Origin: Methylovulum sp.
GTDB taxonomy: Bacteria > Pseudomonadota > Gammaproteobacteria > Methylococcales > Methylomonadaceae
DNA: 64,000 nt
Direction: 5' to 3'
Assembly (NCBI RefSeq): GCF_028687615.1
Contig: NZ_JAQTZU010000017.1
Span: 1-64,000 of the forward strand
How positions within the stretch are numbered: position 1 is the stretch's first letter; every line of letters begins with the position of its first letter. Made by a program: the position numbers and the translations under genes. Of the stretch, positions 27,450 through 37,269 are shown in pieces. Under the pieces are notes generated by a model. The model was given only the letters and a program-made list of their open reading frames with translations, had not been told where the DNA came from and did no database searches.

Positions 27450-28431
27450 TGGTTAATGGCGGCCCCGCCATTAATTCGATTTGTTCTTGCAATTCAGTGA
27501 TTCGGTCTTGCCAGTAACGGGGCATGGTAAACCACGGAAACGCCGCAGGAAATGCGGGGTCGTCCCAACGTTTGGCAATCCACGCCGCATAATGGATCAG
27601 GCGAAGCGTCCGTAACGCCTCGATGAGATGCAGCTCCCTTGGCTCAAAATCATAAAAAGTCCGGTAACCAGCCAATAAATGCTGTAATTGCACGGTGATC
27701 TCCGCCCGTCCGCCGGACAGCAACATCCACAAATCCTGTATTGCCGGCCCTGTGCGGCTATCGTCAAAATCGACAAAATGCGGCCCGTCATCGGTCCACA
27801 AAATATTTCCTGGGTAGCAATCGCCATGTAAACGTAATTGCCGGACTTCTCCCGCCCTTTCAAAGCATGAATGCACACCCGCCAAAGCTTGGGCACTGAT
27901 GGCCTGGTAAGTCTCAACGTATTCGGCAGGAATACAATCATTGTCCAACAGATAGGCTCTTGGCGTATCACCAAAACTGTTGATGTCCAATATCGGACGT
28001 TCCTTGAAAGGAGTTAATGCGCCGGTGGCATGTATCCTGCCCAGTAACCTTCCCATCCATTCCAGTTTTGTCCGGCTTTCGAGTTCCGGCACGCGCCCGC
28101 CTTGTTTGGGGAACACGGAAAAACGAAAACCATCAATATGATGCAGGGACTTGTCGCCGTCGAATGCCAAGGTCGGCACAACCGGCAATTCTGCTTCGTA
28201 TAATTCCTGGACAAAAGCGTGTTCTTCCAAAATAGCCTTATCCGTCCAGCGTTCAGGGCGGTAAAATTTGACCACCAAAGCCGGCGCATTAATAATCCCA
28301 ACTTGATAAACACGGTTTTCGTAACTATTTAAAGCCAACATGCGCCCATCGCAAGGCAAGCCGATGGCATCCAGCGCGTTGAGGATGATGTCAGGGGTTA
28401 GCGCAGAAAAAGGTGCAAGAGATGTTTTCAT
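27391..28431 (-). CDS. srkA: Stress response kinase SrkA (YihE-type)
   Basis: This 346-residue protein has the aminoglycoside-phosphotransferase/choline-kinase-like fold of YihE/SrkA, a Ser/Thr kinase that protects cells from stress-induced death. The N-lobe has [10 protein letters not shown] and [11 protein letters not shown] with the nucleotide Lys. The catalytic loop is [13 protein letters not shown] and the metal-binding Asp lies in [11 protein letters not shown]. It converges on rnhB with a 59-base overlap of coding ends. It stands alone on this strand. Confidence 0.93.
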   Translation of the reverse strand: MKTSLAPFSALTPDIILNALDAIGLPCDGRMLALNSYENRVYQVGIINAPALVVKFYRPERWTDKAILEEHAFVQELYEAELPVVPTLAFDGDKSLHHIDGFRFSVFPKQGGRVPELESRTKLEWMGRLLGRIHATGALTPFKERPILDINSFGDTPRAYLLDNDCIPAEYVETYQAISAQALAGVHSCFERAGEVRQLRLHGDCYPGNILWTDDGPHFVDFDDSRTGPAIQDLWMLLSGGRAEITVQLQHLLAGYRTFYDFEPRELHLIEALRTLRLIHYAAWIAKRWDDPAFPAAFPWFTMPRYWQDRITELQEQIELMAGPPLTINQFDGPPFFAGAAKFLTD

Positions 28432-28615
28432 GGCGTCATTGTAACCTTATATTTGCGATATTGTTTTTATAGGGAAAATTAGCACACCAATGGCCCGCCT
28501 GTCAGAAAAAAATAGGCTCAAAACAATTGACCTATGGATAAAATCAGTCAGGCAGCCGGGCATGGATTCGCTATAATGCGTAACGTAGGTAATCACAGAT
28601 TGAGGGGATAGGGTT

Positions 28616-29923
28616 ATGGCGAATGAAATCAACACCAAACATAAAATAGTCATCGTCGGTGGCGGTGCCGCAGGAATTGAATTGGCGACCGCATTGGGGC
28701 ATAAGCTGGGCAAAAAAGGTTTGGCGGAAGTGACTTTGATTGATGCCACGACCACGCATATCTGGAAACCTTTGCTGCATGAAGTGGCGGCAGGGACGCT
28801 GGATGAGTCGGAACAAGTGGAATATCTGGCACAGGCGCACCGCAGCCATTTCCGTTTCCGTTTGGGCAAGATGGAAGGTTTGGATCGTGCCAGCAAAGCA
28901 ATTTATGTCAGCCCGGCCTTTAATGATGCTGGCGAAGAGCTGATTCCACGCCGCACGTTTGCCTATGATACCTTGGTCATGTCGGTCGGCAGTGTCAGCA
29001 ATACTTTTAATATTAAAGGTGTCGCCGAGCATTGTTTGTTTCTCGACACCACGTCACAAGCGTTTAAATTTCAAAAACAATTATTTGAATCGTATATAAA
29101 AAATTATATCGGTAAAGAAAGCGGCAATGTTAAGCCGCTGTCAATTGCCATAGTCGGCGCGGGGGCAACGGGTGTGGAACTTGCCGCGCAATTGCATGAA
29201 GTGACCAACGTGCTGGCGATTTATGGCTTAAATGAAACCAGCGATGTCAAGCTTACGATTATTGAAGCCGCCACGCGCCTGTTGCCGGCTTTGCCCGATA
29301 AACTGGCTTTGGCGACGCAGCAACAATTGGTCAAGCTGGGTGTCGATTTGAAACTAGGACGCCGGGTGACCGAAGTCACGCCCGAAGGCATCACCACGCA
29401 CGATGGTGAATTCATCGAAGCCAATATCAAAGTGTGGGCGGCAGGCATCAAGGCACCTGACTGGATAAAAAACCTCGATGGCCTGGAAACCAACCATATC
29501 AACCAACTGGTTGTCGATAGCAGCTTAAAAACCAACGATGACGACATTTTTGCGATAGGTGATTGCGCCGCCTGTGTCTGGCCTGGACATAAAGGCAATG
29601 TCCCGCCCCGCGCCCAAGCCGCACACCAACAAGCCACCGCCGTGGGAAAAACCATCATCAACCGCTTGCAGGGCGGTAAGCCTGTGGAGTTTGTGTATTA
29701 TGATTACGGCTCGCTGGTGTCCTTGGGCAAATACACCACGGTCGGCAATTTGATGGGCAACTTGATGGGTACGGTCAGTATCGGCGGCTTTATCGCCAAA
29801 GTCGTTTACCTATCGTTGTATAAAATGCACCAGATTGCCATACACGGCTATTTCCGCACCGCCATGTTGACATTGTCCAACGCCTTTAGACGCAGCGTTT
29901 ATATCAAAATAAAAATGCACTAA
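28616..29923 (+). CDS. ndh: Type II NADH dehydrogenase
   Basis: The 435-residue protein resembles Ndh, the non-proton-pumping NADH:quinone oxidoreductase. FAD binding is seen in KIVIVGGGAAGIELATAL and the NADH site in IAIVGAGATGVELAAQL. The second FAD motif is DIFAIGDCAACVWPGHKG. A C-terminal amphipathic and hydrophobic segment (GGFIAKVVYLSLYKMHQ) anchors it to the membrane. TATAAT at 28572-28577 may be its -10, but the -35 is poor. It probably regenerates NAD+ and feeds quinone. Confidence 0.93.
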   Translation: MANEINTKHKIVIVGGGAAGIELATALGHKLGKKGLAEVTLIDATTTHIWKPLLHEVAAGTLDESEQVEYLAQAHRSHFRFRLGKMEGLDRASKAIYVSPAFNDAGEELIPRRTFAYDTLVMSVGSVSNTFNIKGVAEHCLFLDTTSQAFKFQKQLFESYIKNYIGKESGNVKPLSIAIVGAGATGVELAAQLHEVTNVLAIYGLNETSDVKLTIIEAATRLLPALPDKLALATQQQLVKLGVDLKLGRRVTEVTPEGITTHDGEFIEANIKVWAAGIKAPDWIKNLDGLETNHINQLVVDSSLKTNDDDIFAIGDCAACVWPGHKGNVPPRAQAAHQQATAVGKTIINRLQGGKPVEFVYYDYGSLVSLGKYTTVGNLMGNLMGTVSIGGFIAKVVYLSLYKMHQIAIHGYFRTAMLTLSNAFRRSVYIKIKMH

Positions 29924-29977
29924 CCATTTCCTTAATAACAATTAGAAAAATAACAACCAATTAAAAAAAATAACAAT

Positions 29978-30511
29978 ATGTTTGAAATCGAATACGAATT
30001 CCGCGAACGCGACCTGATCCATTTTAACGAATTACAGTTCGCTAAAAATGACGAGATTCAACACAACATAAAAAAGAACCGCATCATCGTCCCTGGCGTG
30101 ATTTTTTTGATTGGCTTTTTTTATTATTTTTACTACCACGATGTGCAGGCAACGGCTTATGTCTTGGTGATCGCTTTGTTGTGGGCTGTGCTATCGCCAA
30201 AAATCATGAAGCTGGATTTACATCGGCAGATTTTAAAAAGCTACTCGGAAAGTGAAAAAGCCAATTTGTTTGGCATGTATATTTTGACTATAGACCCTGC
30301 CAATCCCAAGTATCTCTTGGAAAAATCCCCTAGCGGCAAAAATAAGATGGCTTGGGAAGAATTGCTTAGGGTCGAATATGGCAAAGCGTATGTATACCTT
30401 TATCTCAGCTTGGACACCGCGCTGGTGATTCCGGTTGAAACTGTCAAGAGGGGCAATCTGGAAGAGTTTGCAGAGCAAGTGGAGAAAATGATAGAGCGGT
30501 TTGGCGAATAA
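29978..30511 (+). CDS. YcxB-like membrane protein
   Basis: This 177-residue protein has two adjacent membrane helices (about residues 37-55 and 58-75: IIVPGVIFLIGFFYYFYY and TAYVLVIALLWAVLS). The soluble C-terminal part, ending with ALVIPVETVKRGNLEEFAEQ, resembles the YcxB-like domain. No function is established for the family. The region before its ATG is very AT-rich with repeated ATAACAA words. It ends 26 bases before the MFS gene and may share its transcript. Confidence 0.72.
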   Translation: MFEIEYEFRERDLIHFNELQFAKNDEIQHNIKKNRIIVPGVIFLIGFFYYFYYHDVQATAYVLVIALLWAVLSPKIMKLDLHRQILKSYSESEKANLFGMYILTIDPANPKYLLEKSPSGKNKMAWEELLRVEYGKAYVYLYLSLDTALVIPVETVKRGNLEEFAEQVEKMIERFGE

Positions 30512-30537
30512 GTGCCTATTAGCGCAAGCAGTATCCT

Positions 30538-31698
30538 ATGTCCATACCTTATTGGCGGCTTTCGAGCTTTTACTGGTTTTATTTTGCCGCCTTAGGCGCT
30601 TTTATCCCGTACTGGGGGCTGTATCTTAAACAGGCTGGATTCGATACTGTACAGATAGGCCAGCTTTCGGCTTTGCTGGTGGGCTGTAAGATAGTCGCAC
30701 CGAATTGTTTAGGTTGGCTTGCCGACCATACGGGTAAGAGCTTGCCACTTGTCCGTCTGGCGTCTTTTTTAGCCGCCTTGGGATTTTGCGGGTTTTTATA
30801 CGCCCACAATTACAGTGAATATATCTCGGCAACGCTGGTGTTCAGTTTCTTCTGGAGTGCCGCTTTGCCACAATTTGAAGCGGCGACGCTGGCGCATTTG
30901 AAGACCGAAGCGCACCGTTACAGCCAAATCCGGCTCTGGGGTTCGGTAGGCTTTATTGCCGCCGTGCTGGGCCTCGGTGCATTGATCGACTGGCAGCCGT
31001 TGACAATATTGCCCGCCATCATGATCGCGCTGTTGACTGGCATAGGTGCTGCGGCTTTAATCGTGCCTGAAGCGCGGGCGATTAGCCATGACAACCAACC
31101 GTTAAAGCTTTGGCGCATCCTGAAAAACCCCGAAGTCATTGCGTTTTTTGTCGTCTGTATGTTGTTGCAAACCGCGCATTCGCCCTACTATGTGTTTTAT
31201 TCCATCGTCTTGAAACAACACCATTATTCATCAACCATTATTGGCGGACTTTGGGCCTTGGGTGTGGTTGCAGAGATTGTCTTGTTCATCTTCATGCGCC
31301 GCTTATTGGCGCGTTGTTCCCTGCGGGCCTTGTTGCTGGCCAGTATCAGCCTAGCCATCGTGCGTTGGTTGCTGATTGCCTATCTTGCCGATTCAACCGT
31401 GTGGCTGCTGGCCGCGCAGTTATTGCATGCGATGACTTTCGGCGGGACGCATATCGCGTCCATACACCTGGTCCATCGCTACTTCGGCAGCCAACACCAA
31501 GGCAAAGGCCAGGCTTTGTATAACAGTTTTAGTGCCGGATTAGGCGGCATGGTCGGCAGCTATGCCAGCGGCTATTATTTCGACGCTATCGGAGCCACCG
31601 GCATTTACACCGCCGCCGCGTTTTGTTGTGCATTGGCCTTGCTGATTGCTTATCTTTGGATAGGTAGGGAAGGTGGTAATATATTCATTGTTCCATAA
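30538..31698 (+). CDS. MFS transporter, HcaT-like
   Basis: The 386-residue protein has about 12 membrane helices and the start WRLSSFYWFYFAALGAFIPYWGLYL, characteristic of the MFS subgroup with the putative phenylpropionate carrier HcaT. GWLADHTGKSLPLVRL is the loop 2-3 signature. The C-terminal half holds YNSFSAGLGGMVGSYASGYY. The substrate is not known even for most characterised relatives. It is followed by the exbB-exbD-lpxK operon after 100 bases. Confidence 0.85.
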   Translation: MSIPYWRLSSFYWFYFAALGAFIPYWGLYLKQAGFDTVQIGQLSALLVGCKIVAPNCLGWLADHTGKSLPLVRLASFLAALGFCGFLYAHNYSEYISATLVFSFFWSAALPQFEAATLAHLKTEAHRYSQIRLWGSVGFIAAVLGLGALIDWQPLTILPAIMIALLTGIGAAALIVPEARAISHDNQPLKLWRILKNPEVIAFFVVCMLLQTAHSPYYVFYSIVLKQHHYSSTIIGGLWALGVVAEIVLFIFMRRLLARCSLRALLLASISLAIVRWLLIAYLADSTVWLLAAQLLHAMTFGGTHIASIHLVHRYFGSQHQGKGQALYNSFSAGLGGMVGSYASGYYFDAIGATGIYTAAAFCCALALLIAYLWIGREGGNIFIVP

Positions 31699-31800
31699 GT
31701 TTTAGCCTGGGTTTTATAGGCGGTCATGCAAGAACCAATTGGAAAATTAATAGCAGTTTAGGGTCATTTGTATTTTAACTTTCCCCCATCAGGACATCCC

Positions 31801-32418
31801 GTGTTTGAAATTATAAAAAGCGGTGGCTGGTTGATGCTGCCACTCATTTTGTGTTCCATCATCGCTATGGCGATCATTGCCGAACGATTCTGGTCGTTAC
31901 AGAAAAAGAAAGTGTTGCCGCCTGAGCTGGTATCGCAAGTTTGGCGCATTGCCCGCGACAATAAACTGGACGACACTACCCTGCGCCGCCTAAAAAGTAG
32001 CTCGTCACTGGGTTTTATCCTCGCGGCGGGGCTGGCTAATAGCCATCATGGCCGTGATGTCATGAAAGAGTGTGTCGAGGAAGCGGGCCGCCAAGTGGTG
32101 CATGAGCTGGAACGTTTTTTGAACACGCTGGGCACCATCGCCTCTATCTCCCCGCTATTGGGATTGCTTGGTACGGTGGTGGGGATGATCCAGGCATTTT
32201 CGGCGATAGTCGAGCAGGGCGTGGGCGATCCGACCATACTGGCGGGCGGAATTTCCGTGGCCCTGATCACCACGGCGACGGGCTTGACCGTCGCGATTCC
32301 CAGCCTGATTTTCCATCGGTATTTTGAAAGGCTGGTCGATGAATATGTCGTCAGCATGGAAGCGGAAGCCCTTAAACTGATCGAGATCCTGCACGGTGAC
32401 CGTGAGGCGGCGTTATGA
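31801..32418 (+). CDS. exbB: MotA/TolQ/ExbB proton channel protein
   Basis: The 205-residue protein has the three membrane helices of ExbB/TolQ, with FLNTLGTIASISPLLGLLGTVVGMI and GGISVALITTATGLTVAIP as the conserved TM2 and TM3 segments. With ExbD it uses the proton gradient to power outer-membrane processes. The GTG at 31801 has AGGA six bases upstream; a TTG at 31768 is less likely. It overlaps exbD by four bases. The exbB-exbD-lpxK-ycaR-kdsB order is that of Pseudomonas and relatives. Confidence 0.93.
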   Translation: MFEIIKSGGWLMLPLILCSIIAMAIIAERFWSLQKKKVLPPELVSQVWRIARDNKLDDTTLRRLKSSSSLGFILAAGLANSHHGRDVMKECVEEAGRQVVHELERFLNTLGTIASISPLLGLLGTVVGMIQAFSAIVEQGVGDPTILAGGISVALITTATGLTVAIPSLIFHRYFERLVDEYVVSMEAEALKLIEILHGDREAAL

Positions 32419-32849
32419 AATTCCATCGTAAAAAACGCCCTTTGCAGGATATTTCCGTCACGTCGATGGTGGATGTGGTGTTGCTATTGCTGTTCTTTTT
32501 TATGGTCAGCACCACGTTTAACAAACAAACACAGGTTAAGATCAAATTGCCCGAAGCGAATGGTGCAGAAACGGAGGCCGCTATTGACACCGTCAAACTG
32601 ACTATTGACGCCAGGGGGGTATATTATCTTGACGATAATGACGGCATGACGCATGAATTGCTCAACCAAAAACGGGAAACCTTGCTACAGGCTTTACGCA
32701 AACGCAATAACCAGGCTAGCCCGGTGCCTTTTATCATCAATGCCGATGGCAAAACCCCCCACCAGGCCGTCATAACCGCCTTGGAAGCCGCCAGTGCCGC
32801 CGGATTCAGCCACATCAGCTTCGCCACCGAAGCTAAGCCCGTGCCATGA
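32415..32849 (+). CDS. exbD: Biopolymer transport protein ExbD/TolR
   Basis: The 144-residue partner of ExbB has one N-terminal membrane helix (SMVDVVLLLLFFFMVSTTF) that includes the essential Asp in MVDVVLLL, and a periplasmic C-terminal domain. It overlaps exbB at its start and lpxK at its end by four bases each, so translation of all three is coupled. No TonB gene is nearby, so the energised partner is not shown. Confidence 0.93.
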   Translation: MKFHRKKRPLQDISVTSMVDVVLLLLFFFMVSTTFNKQTQVKIKLPEANGAETEAAIDTVKLTIDARGVYYLDDNDGMTHELLNQKRETLLQALRKRNNQASPVPFIINADGKTPHQAVITALEAASAAGFSHISFATEAKPVP

Positions 32850-33832
32850 AAAAAAGACTTGCCCGCTGTATCGAAACAATTTGGTATAAAGACCAATTTA
32901 TCGGCACTTGGCTGATGCCCTTAGGTTTTCTGTTCAGCGACATCGCGCGTTTTCGTGCCTGGTTGTACCGGATTGGGGTGTTGAAAATCCACAAACTGCC
33001 CGTTCCGGTCATCGTCGTTGGCAATATCACCGTGGGTGGGACTGGTAAAACACCGTTGATAATCTGGCTGGCACAGATGCTGAAAACGGCAGGTTTTCGC
33101 CCGGGCATCATCAGCCGAGGTTATGGCGGACAATCCCAAGCACCTCAGGCTGTGCAGCCGGACAGCCCCGTCACCGAAGTCGGTGATGAAGCCTTATTGA
33201 TCGTCAGACAAACCGCTTGCCCCTTGGTCGTTTCCCCAAAACGGGTCGCTGCTGCCCAGTATTTGCTGGCGCATCATGATTGCAACATCATTTTGTCCGA
33301 TGACGGCCTGCAACATTACGCCCTGGGCCGGACCATTGAAATTGCCGTGGTCGATGGTGAGCGGCGTTTTGGCAATGGCTATTGCCTACCCGCCGGGCCT
33401 TTGCGCGAGCCTATCCATCGCTTGCAAAGCGTAGATTTCGTCATCGTCAATGGCGAAAAAGCAGAAGAAAATGAATATGCCATGCACCTGCAAGGTGATA
33501 AGGCCGTCAATCTGGCCACAGGTGCCAGCAAGCCGTTGTCCGGTTTTGCAGGCAGCCCTTGCCATGCGGTTGCAGGTATAGGCAATCCCGAACGGTTTTT
33601 CAAGCAACTTGCCGCAGCTGGTTTGGTTTGTAAAAACCATCCTTTCCCTGACCATTATTTTTACCAACAAAGCGACCTTGTTTTCGCCGACCAGCATCCT
33701 GTGTTTATGACCGAAAAAGACGCGGTAAAATGCAACGCATTCGCCACCTCACAGCATTGGTTTGTTCCCGTACAGGCCGTGCCTGACGCTGATTTTGCCG
33801 TGCAACTTTTAAACTTAATCCAGAGCAAATAA
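32846..33832 (+). CDS. lpxK: Tetraacyldisaccharide 4'-kinase LpxK
   Basis: This 328-residue membrane-associated kinase phosphorylates the 4' position of the lipid A precursor. An N-terminal amphipathic or membrane helix (GTWLMPLGFLFSDIARF) precedes the Walker A GNITVGGTGKTPL, and DDGLQHYALGRTIEIAVVDG is a family signature. Its 3-prime end lies in a 20-base tandem duplication (33811-33850) that supplies the stop codon. MsbA is not in the operon, unlike in E. coli. Confidence 0.95.
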   Translation: MKKRLARCIETIWYKDQFIGTWLMPLGFLFSDIARFRAWLYRIGVLKIHKLPVPVIVVGNITVGGTGKTPLIIWLAQMLKTAGFRPGIISRGYGGQSQAPQAVQPDSPVTEVGDEALLIVRQTACPLVVSPKRVAAAQYLLAHHDCNIILSDDGLQHYALGRTIEIAVVDGERRFGNGYCLPAGPLREPIHRLQSVDFVIVNGEKAEENEYAMHLQGDKAVNLATGASKPLSGFAGSPCHAVAGIGNPERFFKQLAAAGLVCKNHPFPDHYFYQQSDLVFADQHPVFMTEKDAVKCNAFATSQHWFVPVQAVPDADFAVQLLNLIQSK

Positions 33833-33850
33833 ACTTAATCCAGAGCAAAA
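33811..33850. repeat. 20-bp tandem duplication at the lpxK stop
   Basis: AAACTTAATCCAGAGCAAAT is followed immediately by AAACTTAATCCAGAGCAAAA. The first copy codes the last residues of LpxK; the second lies in the gap before ycaR. This looks like a recent slippage or duplication event that may have renewed the stop codon and spacing. Confidence 0.85.
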
Positions 33851-33853
33851 CCC

Positions 33854-34048
33854 ATGATAGATAAAAAATTAGTAGACATTCTCGCTTGCCCGATCTGCAA
33901 AAGCCCTTTGCGTTATAAAAAGGAACAGCAAGAATTGATTTGCCGAGCCGACCGTTTGGCGTTCCCCATCCGCGATGACATCCCGGTCATGCTTGAAGAC
34001 GAAGCGCGTACTTTAAGCTATGAAGAAACCGAAGCCTTATATCAATGA
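33854..34048 (+). CDS. ycaR: Trm112 family protein (YcaR)
   Basis: This small 64-residue protein has [16 protein letters not shown] and [20 protein letters not shown], typical of the Trm112/YcaR family. CxxC is present once, followed by a single Cys in LICRAD. In eukaryotes Trm112 activates methyltransferases; in gammaproteobacteria this gene is nearly always between lpxK and kdsB and has no proven role. It overlaps kdsB by four bases. Confidence 0.92.
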   Translation: MIDKKLVDILACPICKSPLRYKKEQQELICRADRLAFPIRDDIPVMLEDEARTLSYEETEALYQ

Positions 34049-34827
34049 GCCAGCCGTTTAAAGTCGTCATCCCCGCCCGTTACGCGTCCACCCGCTTGCC
34101 CGGCAAGCCCTTGCTGGGCATCGCCGGGCTGCCGATGATCGCCCATGTTTGCAAGCGTGCCAGTGAAGCGGGGGCGGAAGAGATTATCGTCGCCACCGAT
34201 GACGGGCGGATTATGCAAACCGTGCAGGATCTCGGATTCAATGCCGTGATGACCCGTACCGACCATCAAAGCGGTACGGAGCGCATTGCCGAAGTGGCGC
34301 AGCAACGCGGCTGGGCGGAGGATACGGTCATCGTCAATTTGCAAGGTGACGAACCGCTGATTCCGCCCGATTACATCCGCGATGTCGCCGCCGCCCTCGC
34401 CGGACAGCAACACGCCGGAATCGCCACGCTAGCCGCCGGGATTATCGACGCGGACGAAATCTTCAATCCCAACGCCGTCAAAGTCGTACTGGATCAACAC
34501 GGCTACGCCTTGTACTTCAGCCGTGCGCCGATTCCGTGGGAACGCGGCAACTTTTCTGCTACGGGCGGTACGCCATCAGGAAAAATGCCTTATCTGCGCC
34601 ATATCGGCATATATGCCTACAGGGTTGCCTTTTTGCAACGCTATTGCCAGTGGCCCGCCTCGGTATTGGAAACCGTGGAGTCGTTGGAACAGCTTAGGAT
34701 CTTGTGGCAAGGCGAAGCGGTGCGGGTGCAAACCGTCGCGCAAACGCCGCCTGCTGGTGTCGATACCTTGGAAGATTTGCAACGTGTCGAAAAACTGTTG
34801 GCGAAAGTTTACTGCTTGAATGATTAA
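34045..34827 (+). CDS. kdsB: CMP-KDO synthetase KdsB
   Basis: The 260-residue nucleotidyltransferase activates Kdo with CTP for attachment to lipid A. The N-terminal motif [19 protein letters not shown] and the conserved [13 protein letters not shown] are present, as is [16 protein letters not shown]. It closes the operon exbB-exbD-lpxK-ycaR-kdsB. A hairpin candidate terminator follows at 34867-34901. Confidence 0.96.
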   Translation: MSQPFKVVIPARYASTRLPGKPLLGIAGLPMIAHVCKRASEAGAEEIIVATDDGRIMQTVQDLGFNAVMTRTDHQSGTERIAEVAQQRGWAEDTVIVNLQGDEPLIPPDYIRDVAAALAGQQHAGIATLAAGIIDADEIFNPNAVKVVLDQHGYALYFSRAPIPWERGNFSATGGTPSGKMPYLRHIGIYAYRVAFLQRYCQWPASVLETVESLEQLRILWQGEAVRVQTVAQTPPAGVDTLEDLQRVEKLLAKVYCLND

Positions 34828-34866
34828 ATGGCTGTAACCCCTAAAACCACAATTATTTCGTGATAA

Positions 34867-34901
34867 TAGGGCGGGTAGTATAAGACCATGTTGTCGCCCT
34901 A
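34867..34901 (+). terminator. Candidate terminator after kdsB
   Basis: TAGGGCG and CGCCCTA form a seven-base stem around a 21-base loop, with GAAATTTTCC beyond. The stem is short and the loop large, so strength is doubtful. The rest of the gap up to yajC contains CATAAT at 34942-34947, which may be its -10. Confidence 0.35.
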
Positions 34902-34986
34902 GAAATTTTCCAACTAAAAGGAAAACGTCTGCCGACTATGGCATAATGGCGAAATTTTTTATTTAACGATTACATTGAGGACAATC

Positions 34987-35343
34987 ATGAGTTTCTTTAT
35001 TTCCGACGCACTGGCTGAAGCCGCGCCTGCCGCCTCCCAACCGGGTATTGAGGGGATGCTGTTCCCGCTGGGTATCCTGGTGTTTTTTTACTTTTTATTT
35101 TTGCGCCCCCAAGCCAAGCGCACTAAAGAAAAGAAAGAAATGATGGCGACCTTAAAAAAAGGCACCGAAGTCGTCACGTCCGGTGGCATTTTAGGGAAAG
35201 TGGTTGATCTGGATGATAATTTCGTCAAAATCGAAATTTGCGACAACACCTTCATCCAAGTGCAACGCCAAAGCGTTGAGAACATGATGCCGAAAGGCAC
35301 TTACAAAGCGGTCACCAAAAAAATATCCATAACAAAAGAATAA
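34987..35343 (+). CDS. yajC: Preprotein translocase subunit YajC
   Basis: The 118-residue protein has one membrane helix (LFPLGILVFFYFLFL) and then the conserved RPQAKRTKEKKEMMATLKKG. The soluble domain continues with TSGGILGKVVDLDDNFVKIEI. It associates with SecDF to support Sec export. The ATG at 34987 has GAGGA just upstream; the longer frame begins only four codons earlier. In many relatives queA-tgt precede it, but not here. Confidence 0.96.
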   Translation: MSFFISDALAEAAPAASQPGIEGMLFPLGILVFFYFLFLRPQAKRTKEKKEMMATLKKGTEVVTSGGILGKVVDLDDNFVKIEICDNTFIQVQRQSVENMMPKGTYKAVTKKISITKE

Positions 35344-35406
35344 TCGCCTGCTTAAGGGCAACACCGCCGACGACTTCCGGCGCGGTTTAATGATTGGAAG
35401 AACATA

Positions 35407-37254
35407 ATGCAAAACAGTTACCCACTTTGGAAAAATGCCTTAATCCTGCTGATCTTTCTGGTCGCCATTATTTACGCATTACCGAACTTATACGGCGAAG
35501 ACCCTTCTGTCCAGGTGTCATCAAACCGCGCGACACCGTTGGCGCAAACCAAGGCGAGCGAAATTGAGGAAGCGATCAAAAGTTCAAACACCCCATTAAA
35601 AGGTTTTGAATTTAAAGATGGCCGTGTGCTGGCAAGGTTCGGCAATACCGATGAGCAACTGAAAATTGCCGATTTGCTCCGCGACAAAATGGGCAGTGAT
35701 TACACGGTGGCGTTAAACCTGGCCCCCACCACGCCTAGCTGGTTACGCGCCTTGGGTGCGGACGCGATGTATCTGGGCCTGGATTTACGCGGTGGTGTGC
35801 ATTTTCTGCTCGAAGTCGATATGGACGCGGCGGCGAAACAATCGGAAGAGCGTTATAACGACGATTTGCGCCTGGCATTAAGAGGCGCGAACCTGCGTTA
35901 CCAATCGGTTGCCAAAGACAACGGCTTTATTAAGATCAAGCTGAAAATAGCTGATGAGAAACCCAAATTATTGAGCCTATTGGACAAGGATTTCCATTCG
36001 CTCGAAGTGACCGAGCCGGAAGCCAAGGATGAAGTGTGGGTGAAAATCACCGAACGCGAAGTCAAGGAAGTCAAAAAGAACGCCGTCGCACAAAACATGA
36101 CCACCTTGCGTAACCGTGTCAACGAATTGGGTGTTGCCGAACCGGTGATCCAACAGCAAGGTGAAAACCGCATCATGGTGCAATTGCCCGGAGTTCAGGA
36201 CACCACTCGCGCCAAAGAAATTTTGGGTACGACGGCGACCCTGGAATACCGTTTGGTCGATGTCGAACATGATGTGCAAAAAGCCGTCGAAGGCCATCCG
36301 CCCGTCGGCAGCCGTTTGTATTACGATAAAAATGGTCAGCCGATTTTGTTGAACCGCCAGATTATTGTCACCGGTGACCAAATTGTCGATGCGTCTTCGG
36401 GTATAGACCAGGATGGCCGTCCGGCGGTGTTTATTTCATTGAATGGCGTCGGTGCGGCAAAAATGGGCAAGCTGACCCAGGCCAATGTCGGCAAGCCGAT
36501 GGCGGTCGTGTTTATCGAATATAAAGTTGACACCAAAACAATTAATGGTGAAAAAGTCCGCCATAAGGAAAAGGTTGAGAAAGTCATCAGTGTCGCGACC
36601 ATCCAGGGCGTGTTCAGCAAGCGTTTCCAAACCACTGGTCTGGATAGCCCGCAAGAAGCCCGCAATTTATCCTTGCTACTAAGGGCTGGCGCGTTGGCGG
36701 CTCCGGTGGATATTGTTGAAGAGCGTACTGTTGGCCCAAGTTTAGGTCAGGACAATATTGACAAAGGCTTTTTGTCATTTGTCGTCGGCTTTGTCTTGGT
36801 CGTCTTGTTTATGGCGGTGTATTACCGTTTGTTCGGCCTGATCGCCAATTTCGCGTTGGCGTTTAACGTGGTCATCGTCGTCGCTATTTTATCCATGCTT
36901 CAGGCGACATTGACCTTGCCGGGCATTGCCGGGATCATTCTGACCGTAGGTATGTCGGTCGATGCCAACGTCTTGATTTTCGAGCGGGTTAAAGAAGAAA
37001 TCAGGAACGGCAATTCGCCGGCCGCGAGTATTTTTATCGGTTACGAAAAAGCCTTTGCGACCATTTTGGACTCCCATGTCACTAACCTCGTTGTTGCCGT
37101 GGTGTTGTTTGCGTTTGGTACCGGTTCGGTCAAGGGTTTTGCCGTGACCTTAATTATCGGTATCTTGTCTTCCATGTTCACGGCGATTACTGGCACACGT
37201 ATGGTCATCAACTGGATTTATGGCGACCGTCGGGTTGAGAAATTATCGATTTAG
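35407..37254 (+). CDS. secD: Protein translocase subunit SecD
   Basis: The 615-residue protein has six membrane helices and a large periplasmic P1 domain. Family motifs visible are MYLGLDLRGGVHFLLEVD, TLRNRVNELGVAEPVIQQQG and GFLSFVVGFVLVVLFMAVYY. SecD works with SecF, using the proton gradient to pull substrates through SecYEG. In most bacteria secF follows at once; here two small genes intervene at 37270-37726. Confidence 0.97.
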   Translation: MQNSYPLWKNALILLIFLVAIIYALPNLYGEDPSVQVSSNRATPLAQTKASEIEEAIKSSNTPLKGFEFKDGRVLARFGNTDEQLKIADLLRDKMGSDYTVALNLAPTTPSWLRALGADAMYLGLDLRGGVHFLLEVDMDAAAKQSEERYNDDLRLALRGANLRYQSVAKDNGFIKIKLKIADEKPKLLSLLDKDFHSLEVTEPEAKDEVWVKITEREVKEVKKNAVAQNMTTLRNRVNELGVAEPVIQQQGENRIMVQLPGVQDTTRAKEILGTTATLEYRLVDVEHDVQKAVEGHPPVGSRLYYDKNGQPILLNRQIIVTGDQIVDASSGIDQDGRPAVFISLNGVGAAKMGKLTQANVGKPMAVVFIEYKVDTKTINGEKVRHKEKVEKVISVATIQGVFSKRFQTTGLDSPQEARNLSLLLRAGALAAPVDIVEERTVGPSLGQDNIDKGFLSFVVGFVLVVLFMAVYYRLFGLIANFALAFNVVIVVAILSMLQATLTLPGIAGIILTVGMSVDANVLIFERVKEEIRNGNSPAASIFIGYEKAFATILDSHVTNLVVAVVLFAFGTGSVKGFAVTLIIGILSSMFTAITGTRMVINWIYGDRRVEKLSI

Positions 37255-37269
37255 CAACTTGCCTCTGCA

